Assembly (NCBI GenBank): GCA_963693085.1
Contig: OY856409.1
Location: 239,312,558 to 239,376,557, forward strand
Length of the DNA: 64,000 nucleotides
From: Alisma plantago-aquatica
Taxonomy: Eukaryota > Streptophyta > Magnoliopsida > Alismatales > Alismataceae
Direction: 5' to 3'
In this document: positions 10,900 through 22,179 of the stretch, in pieces
How the letters are laid out: each line of letters starts with the position of its first letter
Numbering within the stretch: the first letter of the stretch is position 1
Made by a program: the position numbers and the translations under genes
Notes under the pieces: model-generated
What the model was told of the DNA's origin: nothing
Databases searched by the model: none
The model's input: only the letters and a program-made list of their open reading frames with translations

Positions 10900-12637
10900 G
10901 TGGTTAGCCGACATGTCTCTTGCGTTCTCTCCTTCGTTTGGTGGTTATCTCATCTCCATCTGACCATATGGCCTCCAACCATTGGAAGAGATCCACCCAA
11001 TCTAGAGAACCATATTCCTCCATGGCTCCAAGACATGTCTCCTTTGATGGAACCTATTTCATCTCAACTCAAGCCTTGAATAGGTACAAGGAACTCCTTC
11101 TTGGGAATCCATTTCCATTTTGAGCCTTGTTTGAACCTTGTTTTTCAACGAGTGAGGTGATTAAAGAGGTAGCTAGGGTGTTCAAATCACACCATCTCAG
11201 TGCTTTGTGTGTAGAACACGTGCTTTGCAAATGCCATGTGAAGCATGAAGGTTGTTCATGAATTCTATGATGTAGAACTACACCACCATAGTCCCACCAC
11301 CTAATAACCAAGTCATCTTGATTTCAATGATAACCACTACTAAGATAACTATCTCTATGGATTCTTTGAATTCCTATTTCTTTAGTACCGATTCATTGCT
11401 TCATGGGTGGCTTCCTATCCGCAATACCATAATCTTTTGGACCCTGAAGGTTTCTAAAACATCTTTGATCATGTGCTTACCCTTATAGATATCCATAAGT
11501 TCTTCAAGAAACCCGACATCCCTTATATGAAGAAGTCAACCATACCCTCCTCTTCTCTTGATATCAAGACAAGATTGATCTCCTTAGTAGTCAATTGCAA
11601 TATCCATCCTAAGAGGAATCAAATAGAAATTGCAGAGAATACTACAGTGATCATGTATCGTCTATTGAATGATATTGGAGTTAACTGAGCTTGTTACATT
11701 ATACATCATATGACCTACTTCGATTTTAAGAAGAACACCACCAACACCCATCACCCTTACCCTAACCTAATCTATGGTGTTTTTGCTCACCATGCTAAAA
11801 ATTCTCTCTTCCATGACCTGGGCTACAAACCAAGTCGCAAAGGGGTTTGCATTAGTGAGACAACCATGAAGAAGACCTTTCATTCTACCTCTTTCACCAC
11901 ACCAAGTGCCTCTACCTACACCCATGCCCCTCCTCCTCCTCCACCACCAAGACCTAACCATCCGCACCTCATTTTTGTATCAAATGAAGCCCTCATGGGA
12001 TATATGATACATCAATAGGCGTATAACCTTAGGGTTCAGGACCATCTCCACCCAGGACCTCTGCCAGATCATGTCTCACATGAACCTATCCTATAGCCTG
12101 CCCTACCAACCCTACTAGGCTTACCTAGGAGCCTCTTATGCCTCCTATGCATACAATCAGTTCTACCCTAACCCTCCACATACTGCTACTTCTGCTGCAC
12201 CCCCTATTACCTTTGATGGTATACATTCCCCTACCCTTGGTGCCCTTCCTCTTCTATCTCTTCATGTTGGCCCTATCACCACTCTACTTATTGGTTATGA
12301 TGGAGTTTCTACTCCCACCTTTTCGCAAGCAAATGCATTACATGCATGTGCCATGTATTGGGCTGAGCAGTATGCCAGATTGCCTGGTACTCATTCTTTT
12401 AGACCTCATGTTGATGAGGAGATACCTGACAATGATGTTGAGGAAGAAGCTATAGATGGTGAGGATGTTTAGGATGGTGATGATGTTGGTGATGATGGAT
12501 CTTCTGATGGTGATGATGGTGAGGCCACGACTATTTCCACTGTTGCACCCTCAGATGATGATGAGGATTACCAGCCAGATCCTGATGATGATGATGTTGA
12601 TGATGATCACGTTGATATAGATGCCCTATATGTTTAG
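10900..12637 (+). pseudogene. SIRE-type third ORF (envelope-like), broken
   Basis: Downstream of pol lies a long decayed coding region of the kind found after pol in SIRE/Maximus copia elements. Recognisable pieces in order: APRHVSFDGTYFISTQALNR (10920-11123 frame); SLDIKTRLISLVVNCNIHPK, TVIMYRLLNDIGVN, then HHPYPNLIYGVFAHHAKN (11473-11900), resembling the plant transposon-protein domain of those ORFs (NI-P+...L-YG--++-IF); a run of seven prolines (about 11932-11952); and a very acidic C-terminus (12390-12637) rich in DDG and DDD, ending DDDDVDDDHVDIDALYV-stop. At least four stops or frameshifts are needed. No clear signal peptide or membrane segment can be claimed. The role of such ORFs is unproven even in intact elements. 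Confidence 0.68.
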
Positions 12638-13101
12638 TTCGTAGTCTATAACATGCTTATCTAGATATATTTCTATATATTTTTCATGCATTGAACATTT
12701 GGGTATTGTAGTTGTTTCTTATCGGTTTTTAGTTTTCACATCGAGAGGACATCATCAGTGTTGTAATCTTCATCTTATGTACCTTAAATCTTTAGTTGCA
12801 TATGTCTTATGAGTTCTTGGTATGTTCTCCATATTTTGATTATGACCCTAGATTGTTTGTTTCTGTAGTGCTTGCTTTAGTGGTTTCTTGTGTAGTTTGT
12901 ATCTGTGGATAAGACCTATGCTTTATAACTCTTCTACCCCCTACCTTTATGTAATGACAAAGAGGGAGAAGAATATGAGAGCTCATGTATTGTAGGTACC
13001 ACATGGGGTAAATGAGCTCATCCATATTGAAATTATTTCCTATGTGATCCTGTTCATGTGAAGTATCTAAAATATCATGTGACATGCTAAAGGACCATGT
13101 A

Positions 13102-13140
<39 letters not shown>

Positions 13141-13332
13141 CCATGGTTGTATATGAAAAGACTAAGCATGCAGGTAAAAGTAAGCATGAATTGAGGCGGA
13201 AATTAGCATTGTTCATTCATGTATTCCCTTACAATTCACAAGGTAAATGTTCAACTTTCACATCCTTCTCAAAGGTAAAAGTTTAAATTTTCGTATCCTT
13301 TTCAATATGTTGTGGAATGGTTTGTCATTGTC
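12638..13332 (+). other. 3' untranslated region of SIRE-like (+) element
   Basis: No supported gene. It contains a pure TA dinucleotide run (13103-13137) and leads into the polypurine tract. Confidence 0.6.
13103..13137. repeat. (TA)n microsatellite
   Basis: 35 bp of uninterrupted alternating TA. It produces the Ile-Tyr run of the minus-strand open frame at 12840-13187, which is therefore not a gene. Confidence 0.97.
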
Positions 13333-13346
13333 AAAAAGGGGGAGAA
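13333..13346 (+). other. Polypurine tract of SIRE-like (+) element
   Basis: AAAAAGGGGGAGAA immediately before the 3' LTR start TGTTGACC. This primes plus-strand DNA synthesis in LTR elements. Confidence 0.88.
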
Positions 13347-14882
13347 TGTTGACCTTAGAGTTATACAATGTCAATATTTTTGATAATGACTTAACCATTT
13401 CATTCATATGTATCTAATATTTCTATTTGAGATTGATTTCAGGAATTAGGTACATGAAAGGATCAATTCAATCAAGCCCTAGCTTGATCAAGTTCAAGTC
13501 AAAAGCAATGCAAATGCACTTTTTTGTAAAACACCCTTAAACCCTTATGATGATATTTTTTATCATTTTTATTTATGTAATGACTTGTAAATAAGATGAG
13601 AAAAAAACAGGAGCCCTAAATTTGAATGATTAATCACTCTAATGACATTTTCCAAAATTCATTACAGGGTGTTTTTCGGTCGAGTTTCTCTTGTGGCAAA
13701 CTCGACCGATCCCCTTGATGCATTTTGAGAATGTGTAGGTCTGGTAGAGTTTCCTATATAGAGAACTCGACCGATCCCTACACTGGGAAAAACTAAATTT
13801 AAGAGATCGACTGAGTTTCATCTAGAATAAACTTGACCGATGCTTCAAATTTGATTTGTCATATAGTGTAACGGGTAGAGTTACCTTCATTGAAACTCGG
13901 CCGACTTCACTATATAGAGTGTGAAGAAAAAGTTATTCTAACCATTGGAGTGATGTAAATCTTGAAATTATATCTGTTGCAAAACCCCAAACGGCTAGAA
14001 AATGTTCCTTAGTGCCCCTACCCTACCCTCTAGTGGAACCCCCACCTATAAATAGAACATCTTGTAATTCATTCCAAGGTCGCTCCTTCATGATATTAAA
14101 GATCCTAGCTATAGTTGAATGCACATAGTCCACTTGAGCCTCTTCTCTCTCTTGTTTGCAAATAAACACATCCATATGAGTGAGATAGGATTTGTTTGAG
14201 AGAGCTACTTCATTGTAGACTTGTAAAGCTATCAAATCTTCCCTTTCCCCAACCCCTTTCCTCAAGATCATGTTGGTGAAAGTTTCTTCAAGTGAAGGAG
14301 AAGGTGCAAGCTTCTTCAAGCTATATAGGAAGGTGTAAAATCTTCTCCAAGGTGAAGGAGAAGGTCAAGGCTGAAGATTCGGGAGTAGAGTGGGTAAATC
14401 CTTCATGGAAAAAGACATAATGCAAGAAGGGGATCTCCTTGGTGAAGTTGTCCAACTACTTGCAAGAGTGGGTAAGACCTTGTAGAGGTAGAATACTCTA
14501 GATCGTCTGGATATGTAAGGCCTTGGTTGGTTATTGGCTTCATTGTCCTCAAAGGGAAGTTTGGGTATCCTTGACCTAAAAAAGGAAGGCCATCTTGTAT
14601 GTCTTATAATGAAATATAAGTATACATTAGTTGTGAAATCATAGGGCTTGACCTCTCTAGATAGTGGATGGACTTTCTCCTAGTTTGGGGATTGGAGCCA
14701 CTCTAAATAGCTTGTTTTCTTGTGTTTGTTCGATCTTTCTCATCCTTGCTATGTATATTTAGTTGCACTACAAATTCAATATTTCCAATCCCATACATTG
14801 TAGCAACTTGAAGGTCTAATGAATTGTGTGCAAGTTTTTTCAGATATATTCACTCCCCCTCTAGAGCCCATTTGATCTAACA
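13347..14882 (+). mobile_element. 3' LTR of SIRE-like (+) element
   Basis: 1536 bp, TGTTGACC...GATCTAACA, followed by the duplication GATAA. It keeps the better version of the inverted-repeat cluster (13677-13910). Its end (CACTCCCCCTCTAGAGCCCA) resembles the end of the minus-strand SIRE-like LTR, so the two elements are related families. Confidence 0.88.
13677..13910. repeat. TCGACCGA inverted-repeat cluster in SIRE-like LTR
   Basis: First unit is a perfect inverted repeat: arms CGGTCGAGTTT (13677-13687) and AAACTCGACCG (13698-13708), 10-nt loop. Four or more further copies follow, in both orientations (AACTCGACCGATC near 13763, AACTTGACCGATG near 13829, AACTCGGCCGACT near 13894). The equivalent cluster in the 5' LTR (8515-8745) is eroded. 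Confidence 0.8.
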
Positions 14883-15625
14883 GATAAAACCACTTCAACA
14901 AAATTCATTAGTATATCCCAAGATAATATTGCACATATGAAATCTGAGTGAAACTAAACATGTGTAGCAAGGGGGAGACAGATAGAACAAGAACCAAATA
15001 ACACAAGTATTTATAGTGGTTCCAACCTCCAAACTAGGAGATGTGCATCCATTACCTAGAGGGGTCAGTCTATAGGATTTTTAACCATGTCTCACTCCTT
15101 ATATTCCATAATAAGAGTTATAACATAATACCACCCTTTTCTAGGTCAAGGGCTAAACTAGAATTTCTTTTCAATCAAGGGTTGATAATCATTACAAAGT
15201 ACTTACCTATCCATGACCAAGAGTTTTCCACCTTTCAAAGGACTTATCTACTCTTGAAACAAGTCTTTGACCTTCTTAAAGAACTTATCCACTCTTGCAA
15301 CAAGTCTTCAGCCTTCAAGGTCTTACCCACTCTTGTCTTGGATCTTTTGCTTTTGACTTCACCTTCAGCAAGGAGAAACTTTACATCAAGGGACTCCTTC
15401 CCATCTTCTTTGTCACCTCTCTTAGCCAAGAGAGAGAATCTTCATCTTCATGGTAGAAAGAGATATTGGGAGGTAGAGGAAGTGAGAGACTCACTAGATA
15501 TCCATGTAGAACTAGCTCTCATAAATTTCCTACTCACTATAATGGATGTAGAAAATTGGTTAATCTCATGAGTGTGGATGGAGGCCCTTTGGATGAACCC
15601 CCCCAACAATAGTATAGGGACCTTC
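14883..15625 (-). mobile_element. SIRE-like (-) 3' LTR, middle fragment
   Basis: Continues the LTR interrupted at 8184. It matches 46625-47345 of the 5' LTR along its length. It ends with CCTTC (15621-15625), the target duplication of the next insertion. A 176-codon plus-strand frame here (15041-15571) is the longest open frame in the window, but it is antisense LTR sequence and not a gene. Confidence 0.85.
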
Positions 15626-18542
15626 TGTAACACCCAATTTTCTAAAACATGTAGAATACTGAGCAAAAGCATAAATCTCGTTGGGATGCCACAAAATGAT
15701 TACCATTGCATAATAATAGAGTTCATATATAAACCAACATAGGATAAAATAATAGTTTAACATAACTCACACATGAATAAAACTAAACATGTTTACACTT
15801 AAACACCCTACACTTTATCATTACATAAAATACACTCTCTAAACTAAAACACATGTCTTATAACCATAAAGGAAATCTAATCTATTGATAGTTAGCACCC
15901 CACCAGGTTTGGTCTCAGATTTCCTTGAGATCCTTCTTTAGTTGGTCCTTATATATCTTTATCCTTGATGTTGATCCTTTCCTGTTGGCATCGTGCCCCC
16001 ATGCATGCATCAAACAAAAATTGGTAAGTGGAATTGAATATATATCTTTATGAAACGTGTAAATTGAAAACAAACTTTAAACACTAAACGTTGAAAAAGG
16101 GACATAATTTCTTTTAAATTATGTCTTTTATCTTGACCTATATAAGAATCTTTGGGTTTTGCACCTAAGTGCCTATTCTCTTATGCACCAAAGTGCCTCT
16201 TGGGTTGCACCAATGTGCCTCTTCTCTTATGAACCAAAGTGCCTCTTAGTTTTGCTTTGATGAGCCTCTTGATGAGGATCTTATATAAGTTATCTTTTAA
16301 CATTATCTTTCTCTTAAAACTCTTTACTTTCTCTTAAATATTAATGTTGACTTTAATCTTACTATGCATAAAGAGGATATAGTAATATTGACAAATAAAC
16401 ATGAAATTCAGATCATTAATCATTGACTTTTAACAATTGTACAATAAATAATGCATTCATAACATTCATTGTACATACATATATACAATCTATCAAATAC
16501 TTATGTTCAAAGTGTATGAACCATTACCTCTCTCTTAGAGAATTCTTAGTTTCTCTCCTTAGGTTTAGGAACCCCTAATCTCTTCCTGAGGTTGATTGGA
16601 ACCCTAATTACCCTATTATCACAATTATAATTCATTAACAACTAATATTCATCCTAATTTCTAGGGTTTTGAGATTCATGATTAAAACAAGGAAACACCA
16701 AGTTAAAAAAAGCTTTGGAACATATCCCATACTCTCGATCTTAAAAAACCCTTTCCAATGCATATTTTTGGGAATTTTGTTTGACAAAGCATTAAATAGA
16801 TGTGAATTTTGTAAATGCTAACCAATAGAAATTCAAGAAAATAACACATGTACTCATCCATTGCCCAAGAAAGCGCTTGGCCCATGTTGAGGTGGTTGAA
16901 ACCATGATAGCCAAGATGGACCTAGTTCCAGCTCTTCTCTATGAGCGTGAGGGATAGGAAGGGTGAGCGAAAACCCCAAAATACCCACAACATAGCTTGA
17001 CATATTGGAATCAGAACTGGGGGAAAATTGAAATCAATATGCCTTTTATCCTTCTCTTCAGAAAACTAGAACTGGACTTGCTTTTGATGGAATCTTGGCT
17101 ATAAGGTTTGAGTGAATCTCCCCTCCTCAAGTCTTGGAGGATACACATTCATCCTCTCTTTCCAAAACTGATCTCAATGGCCTCAAATTCATGATTTGGG
17201 TGATCAAAAGGAGAGCACCTCTCTGTCATTATTGATCCCCATTACTGAGGCTAGAAATCTCAAGTTAGACAAATACTATGAAAACTAATGTTCTGGGAAC
17301 CTTCATAACATCTAGGCAGAACTGAACACTAATTAAAGAAGCAACAAATAGAACAGAGCATCCATGGATCGATGCCCAACACAGTCAAAAGGAAAAGGGG
17401 GGAAACTAGGAAAATGGTGCTTATTGGTACTCTTGTCAAATTGGTGGCGCCGAAACCTTGTTGAAGGTTCTTGGAGGTGAGTAGTGCCTCAGGGATGATT
17501 TTGATGGTTTTGAGTGTTGTGGAAAAATGTTGGAGATGATTGGGACCTAGGTTGACCTCAGGGTAAAGGAGCTAACAAATAGGGGCAAAAAAATGGTGCT
17601 TTGGGTTTTCGAGATGGCCGAGATTGTGTCTGTGGCCTCACCTATATAGGCAGTGTGCCTAAGGGGCTAGATTCCTAGCCACCATGGGAAACAAGGGAGC
17701 GTGAAGGAGTTCTTATGGTTTGGGGATTCTAGGGCACGAAGCCTTGAGGTGTTAGGGATTGGGAGAATTGCTAGGATGCGAGGATGGTGAAAAGAGTCTT
17801 GGAATCTCGTGACATCGACCAAAGAAAGAGAGCATAGGGGGAGAAGTGGTGGGACACTATGGTTTTATCTAGCCCAGGAGTCGAGTGAAGGAGGAATTCC
17901 TCCCATTCGCGGATGCCTTCGGGTCTGAGTCCGACCCCGACTCTGACTCAAGGGTTGTGTGACACATTATAATGTGGCAACCATATGAAATTGACCGATT
18001 AAAATCAAATATTGTTAAAGTAGGATTAAAATGATATTAATTATTTTCCTAAATCAATTGGGGTAGCTACAGTGCTCCAACTTCAATGAAAATTGTTATA
18101 TTAGCCAAAGTTATGACACAGAATCCAAAAATAGAGTTAGTTTCCTGATTAGACCAACCTATCTTATTACATCTCTCTTTTTAGGACAAACATTTAATTA
18201 ATCATATACGATTACTGAAATGAATTTGGGGATAATATTTTTGGAAAAGCCAAGCATTATCTAAACCAACTTATGTAAAAAAAATTGAGGCCATAAAAAG
18301 AACATTGGTTGGGTGAATTTCATTTTAGATCCTAAATGTCAATTATTCAATAGTTAGGGCTAAATTGATGATATTGAGTTTCAATTGAATTGATTAAGTA
18401 CAATGTTATCTAAATTAGTTGAAGTAACATAATTGAGAGCCATAATCACATTAGTCTATGTATTAATAATTTTGCAATAAAAAGAAAATTAGGGTTTCAA
18501 ATTAGGGTCATTTTATAAGATTCAAATCTTTTGGGTGTTCCA
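15626..18542 (-). mobile_element. 3' LTR of 2.9-kb-LTR gypsy element
   Basis: 2917 bp, starting TGTAACACCC; the inner end reads GGGTGTTCCA, one change from GGGTGTTACA. It carries a GCAC...GTGC repeat block (16161-16240) and a TATA-like CTATATAG near 17642. The splice-donor-like site of the other copy is changed here (GTAAG to ATAAG near 17430). No genes. Confidence 0.88.
16161..16275. repeat. 22-24-bp tandem repeats with GCAC...GTGC arms
   Basis: Units at 16161, 16185, 16207 and about 16230 read GCAC-(4 nt)-GTGCC followed by a T-rich linker. Each unit can form a 4-bp stem. The same block is at 19788-19875 in the other LTR, where it is more degenerate. Confidence 0.8.
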
Positions 18543-18566
18543 ATTCTGCCCACCTTTTAAAAATTT
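18543..18566 (-). other. Polypurine-tract region of 2.9-kb-LTR element
   Basis: On the minus strand TTTTAAAAGGTGGGCAGAAT abuts the 3' LTR. It is preceded by AAATTCTGAGGACAAATTT, a weak inverted repeat like the one before the 3' LTR of the giant family. Confidence 0.65.
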
Positions 18567-18770
18567 GTCCTCAGAATTTTTAGGGTACTACCCACCTTAG
18601 GGTTTTCCTTATCCTTAACATGAAAGTTTTAACTTATAATTCTACACATGTTCAATCATAAGATGAGACTAATCACAACTATAACCTTATAAAGATTTAA
18701 TAACTTAAACCATGCCTTGTTCATTCTTATCATCTTCATCATCATCCACCATGGTGAATATTCTACCATG

Positions 18771-19140
18771 TCACTTCTCTCTAGGTGCTTCATTGACTTT
18801 GGGCTCCTTATTTTGAAACTTGGGGAGGTTGGGTCTAATACTTCCTATTTCACCACATGCATAGCACACTTTGGTTCCAAGCCTGCATTCTCCTAGATGA
18901 TAGCAAGTTCTCCAACCACGTCTTAGCATCACCTTTGAGCATGTGAGTCCCAAAATGAACCCCGGATGGGTTAGAGCAATCTAGATCATGCAAACAATGC
19001 TCCATCTTCTGCAGCCAACTTTCAACTTTTCCCACCACATCCATTTCATCCTCTCCAACAAAAGAATCATGCTTGATCTTCAAGAATTCAACTAGGGAAA
19101 TCTTGGGGTAGGCCCTACGGTTGCCTAACTGGTCCTTTCT
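18771..19140 (-). pseudogene. Ty3/gypsy gag fragment with ruined zinc knuckle
   Basis: Minus-strand gag of a chromovirus-like element in two overlapping frames. 18850-19083 reads FVGEDEMDVVGKVESWLQKM then EHCLHDLDCSNPSGVHFGTH, MLKGDAKTWLENL, which fits the retrotransposon gag domain (...WL-+ME--F--+-C----KV-FA-HML-GDA--WW). 18771-18953 holds CYACGEIGSIRPNLP, a CCHC knuckle in which the His and last Cys are lost. The domain is cut short directly after GDAKTWLENL, so the middle of gag is deleted. It is the only coding trace in this element. Confidence 0.85.
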
Positions 19141-19153
19141 TCTTAGGTGTCAC

Positions 19154-21057
19154 CTGTGAATGAGGACATAAACTAGATGAGATTATGAGAAAATCCTTGT
19201 GACCAACTTTATTTTTAGCTCTGGAATCATATTGTAACACCCCAATTTTATAAAGCATGCACAATACTGAGTGAAAGCATAAATCTCATTGGGATGTCAC
19301 AAAATGATTATTGTTGCATAAAAATAGAGTTTATATATAAACTAACACAGGATAAAATAATAGTTCTCATACTCAAGTCCTCAACATAACTCACACATGA
19401 ACAAAACTAAACATGTTTACACTTAAACACCCTATACTTTCTCATAACATAAAACACACTCTCTAAACTAAAACACATGTCTCATAAACAAAAAGGAAAT
19501 CTAATCTGTTGAAAGTTGGCACCCCACCAGGTTTGGTCTAAGATGTCCTTGAGCTCCTTCTTCAATTGGTTCTTAGATAGCTTTATCCTTGTTGTTTCTC
19601 CTTTCCTGCATGCATCGCGCCCCCAGCCTTGCATCAAACAAAAATTGGTCAGTGGAATTGAACATATTATATCTTTATGAAACATGTAAATTGAAAATAA
19701 ACTTTAAACATTAAACATTGAAAAAGGGAGACAATTTCTTTTAAATTATGTCTTTTATCTTGACCTATATAAGAATCCTCATGTTTTGCACTGAAGTTCC
19801 TCTTCTCTTATGCAGCAAAGTGCCTCTTAGGTTGCACCAAAGTGCCTCTTCTATTATGCACTGAAGTGCCTCTTAGTTTTTCTCTGAGGAGCCACTTGGT
19901 GAGGATCTTATATAAGTTATCTTTAAATGTTATCTTACTCTTAGAAATGTTTACTTTATCTTCAATCTTAATCTTGACTTTACTCTTAATGTGCATGAAG
20001 ATGATATAGTAATATTGACAAATAAACATGACATTCAGATCATTAATTCATTGAATTTCAACAATTGAGCAATATATATTGCATTCATAACATTCATTGT
20101 ACATACATATATATAATCAATCAAATACTTATGTTCAAAGTGCATGGAACGCTTACCTCTCTCTTAGAGAAGATATTAGTTTCTCTCCTTAGGTTTAGGA
20201 ACCCCTAATCTCTTCCCGAGGTTGATAGGAACCCTAATTACCATGTTATGACAATTATAATTCATTAACGACTAATATTCATTCTAATTTCTAAGGTTGT
20301 GGGGTTCATGATTAAAATAGGGACACACTAAGTCAAAATAGGCTTTAGAACATAGTCCATCCTCTAGATATCAAAAACCCATTTCCAAAGCATATTTTTG
20401 AGAAATTTTCTGACAAAGCATTAAATAGATGTAAATTTTGTAAACGTTGACCAATAGAAATTTGAGAAAAAAACATGTACTTATCTACTGCCCAAACCAA
20501 TGCTTGGCCCATGCTGAGGTGGTCAAATCCACACTAGTCAAGCTTGAACTGGTTCCAACTCTTCTCTGTGCACATGAGAGATAGGAAGGGTGAATGAAAA
20601 ACCCTAAAATACCCATAGCATAGCGTGACATATTGAAATCAGAACAGGGGTAGAACTAAAACCAATCTTCCTTTTATCATTCTCTTTGGAAAATCAGAAC
20701 TAAACTTGATTTTGATGGAATTTGGGATACAAAAGTTTGAGAGAATCTCCCCTGCTCAAGTCTTAGAGGATACACAGTCATCCTCCTTAAACAACACTGG
20801 TCTCAATGACCTCAAGTTCAAGACTTGGGGGTGATCAAAAGAAGGAGAGCACCTCTCCGTCATTACTGATCCCCATTACTGAGGTCAGAAATCTTTGGAA
20901 AGATAAACATTAGGAAAATAAGGTTCTAGGAACCTTCATAATGTCTAGGCGGAACCGAACACTAATAAAAGAAGCAACAAACAGAACAGAGCGTCCATGG
21001 ATCGGTGTCCTACACGGTCAAAGGAAAAAAGGGGAAAACTAGAGAAATGGTGCTTAC
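19154..21057 (-). other. Candidate leader intron, 2.9-kb-LTR element
   Basis: Inference. On the minus strand the 5' LTR has a TATA-like CTATATAG (21278-21285) and, about 220 nt on, CTG|GTAAGC (donor at 21057). Before gag the interior has CTCATTCACAG|GTG (AG at 19155-19154). The 1.9 kb between them contains the primer-binding site. The layout parallels the three larger families. Confidence 0.4.
19217..19229 (-). other. Degenerate primer-binding site
   Basis: Minus strand TGATTCCAGAGCT, 3 nt from the LTR end. It resembles TGGTATCAGAGCT (initiator-Met tRNA) with changes in the middle. Confidence 0.6.
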
Positions 21058-22174
21058 CAGTCCTCTTGTCTAATTGGTAGTGCCAAAACCTTTTTGAAGG
21101 GTCTTGGAGGGTGAGCAGTGCCTCAGGGACAATTTTGATGGTTCTGTGTGTTGTGTTAGATCACTGGAAATGGTTGGAAACTAGGTTGACCTCAGGGTAA
21201 AGGAGCTCACAGATAGGGGAATAAACAAATGTTGGTTTTGGGTTTTGAGATGGTTGAGATCATGTATGAGGCCTCACCTATATAGGTGGTGGCCCTAAGG
21301 GGCTGGATTCCTAGCCACCATAGGAAACCTGGGAGCGATAAGGAGTTCTTTTGGTTTGGGGATTCTAGGGCAGGAATCCTTGAGGTGTTAGGAACCAGGA
21401 GAATCACCAAGATGTGAGGATGGTGAAAATAGTCTTAGAATCTCATGACATCAAGAATAGAAAGAGAGTACATGGGAAGAAGTAGAGGGATTCTATGGCT
21501 GAGTCTAGCCTAGGATTCAAGCAAAGGAGGAAGTCCTCCTATTCGTAGACACCTCTGATTCTGACCCAGACTTTGACTCAATGGCCGCATGACACATTAT
21601 AACACAACAACCATATGAAAATTATGGATTAGATTCAAATATTATTAAAGTAGGATTAAAATCATATTAATTCCTTTCCTAAATCAATTGGGGTATCTAG
21701 TGTTATCCAAATTCAATGAAAATTGATATATTACCAGAGTTATCAATAGGAATCCAGAAATAGAGTTAGTTTCCTCATTACACCAACCTAGCTTATTATA
21801 TCTCACTTTTTAGGATAAACATTTAACTAATCATATAGGAATACTTAAAATGAATTTGGGGATCATCTTTTTGGAAATCTGAGAATTATCTAAACCAACT
21901 TATATAAAAATTTTGAGGCCATAAAAATAACATTGGTTGGGTAAATTTCATTTTAGAACCGACATGTCAATTATTGGATAGTTAGGGCTAAATTGATGAT
22001 ATTGAGTTTCAAATGAATTGATTAAGCAAAACTTCATCTAAATTAGTTTAAGTAACATAACTGAGAGCCATAATCACATTAGTCTATTTATTAAACATCA
22101 ATTTCGGAATAAAAAGAAAATTAGGGTTTCAAATTAGGGTCATTTTGTAAGATTCAAATTTTTTGGGTGTTACA
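19233..22174 (-). mobile_element. 5' LTR of 2.9-kb-LTR gypsy element
   Basis: 2942 bp, TGTAACACCC...GGGTGTTACA, with perfect 10-bp inverted ends. It holds the GCAC...GTGC block (19788-19875), a TATA-like site (21278-21285) and a donor-like GTAAGC. By eye it differs from the other LTR by roughly a tenth, with several short indels. Confidence 0.9.
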
Positions 22175-22179
22175 CCTTC

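Larger units (their letters stand above)
8185..14882 (+). mobile_element. SIRE-like copia element, plus strand, nested
   Basis: A 6.7-kb element bounded by related LTRs (8185-9667 and 13347-14882) and by the target-site duplication GATAA (8180-8184 and 14883-14887). Inside are the copia RNase H end, an envelope-like reading frame and a polypurine tract. Gag, protease, integrase and most of RT are missing. By eye the two LTRs differ by roughly one base in ten over their first 135 bp, so the insertion is old. It lies in the 3' LTR of the minus-strand SIRE-like element. Confidence 0.88.
15626..22174 (-). mobile_element. Chromovirus-like gypsy element, 2.9-kb LTRs, tiny interior
   Basis: Two related LTRs (15626-18542, 19233-22174) enclose only 690 bp. 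The target duplication CCTTC is perfect (15621-15625, 22175-22179). The ends are TGTAACACCC...GGGTGTTACA. Gag remnants and the order primer-binding site, gag, polypurine tract set the orientation to minus. The GGACAAATTT...AAGGTGGG stretch before the 3' LTR resembles the motif upstream of the polypurine tract in plant Tekay/Del chromoviruses. No protease, RT or integrase remains, so it is non-autonomous, with LTRs making up about 90% of its length. It lies in the 3' LTR of the SIRE-like (-) element. Confidence 0.9.

Noticed and set aside
11767..11967. Arg-rich minus-strand frame (RSWWWRRRRGMGVGRG)
   Set aside because: Shadow of the proline-rich stretch of the plus-strand envelope-like ORF.
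12400..12637. Host acidic-protein gene exon
   Set aside because: It lies in frame order after the envelope-like domains and directly before the element's 3' region, with internal stops.
8140..14882. Two separate solo LTRs instead of one element
   Set aside because: RNase H, the envelope-like frame and a polypurine tract lie between in the correct order, and one GATAA duplication flanks the whole.
15041..15571. 176-codon plus-strand open frame, the longest in the window
   Set aside because: It is antisense to a SIRE-like LTR, has no recognisable domain, and the matching LTR at 46750-47300 is frame-broken.
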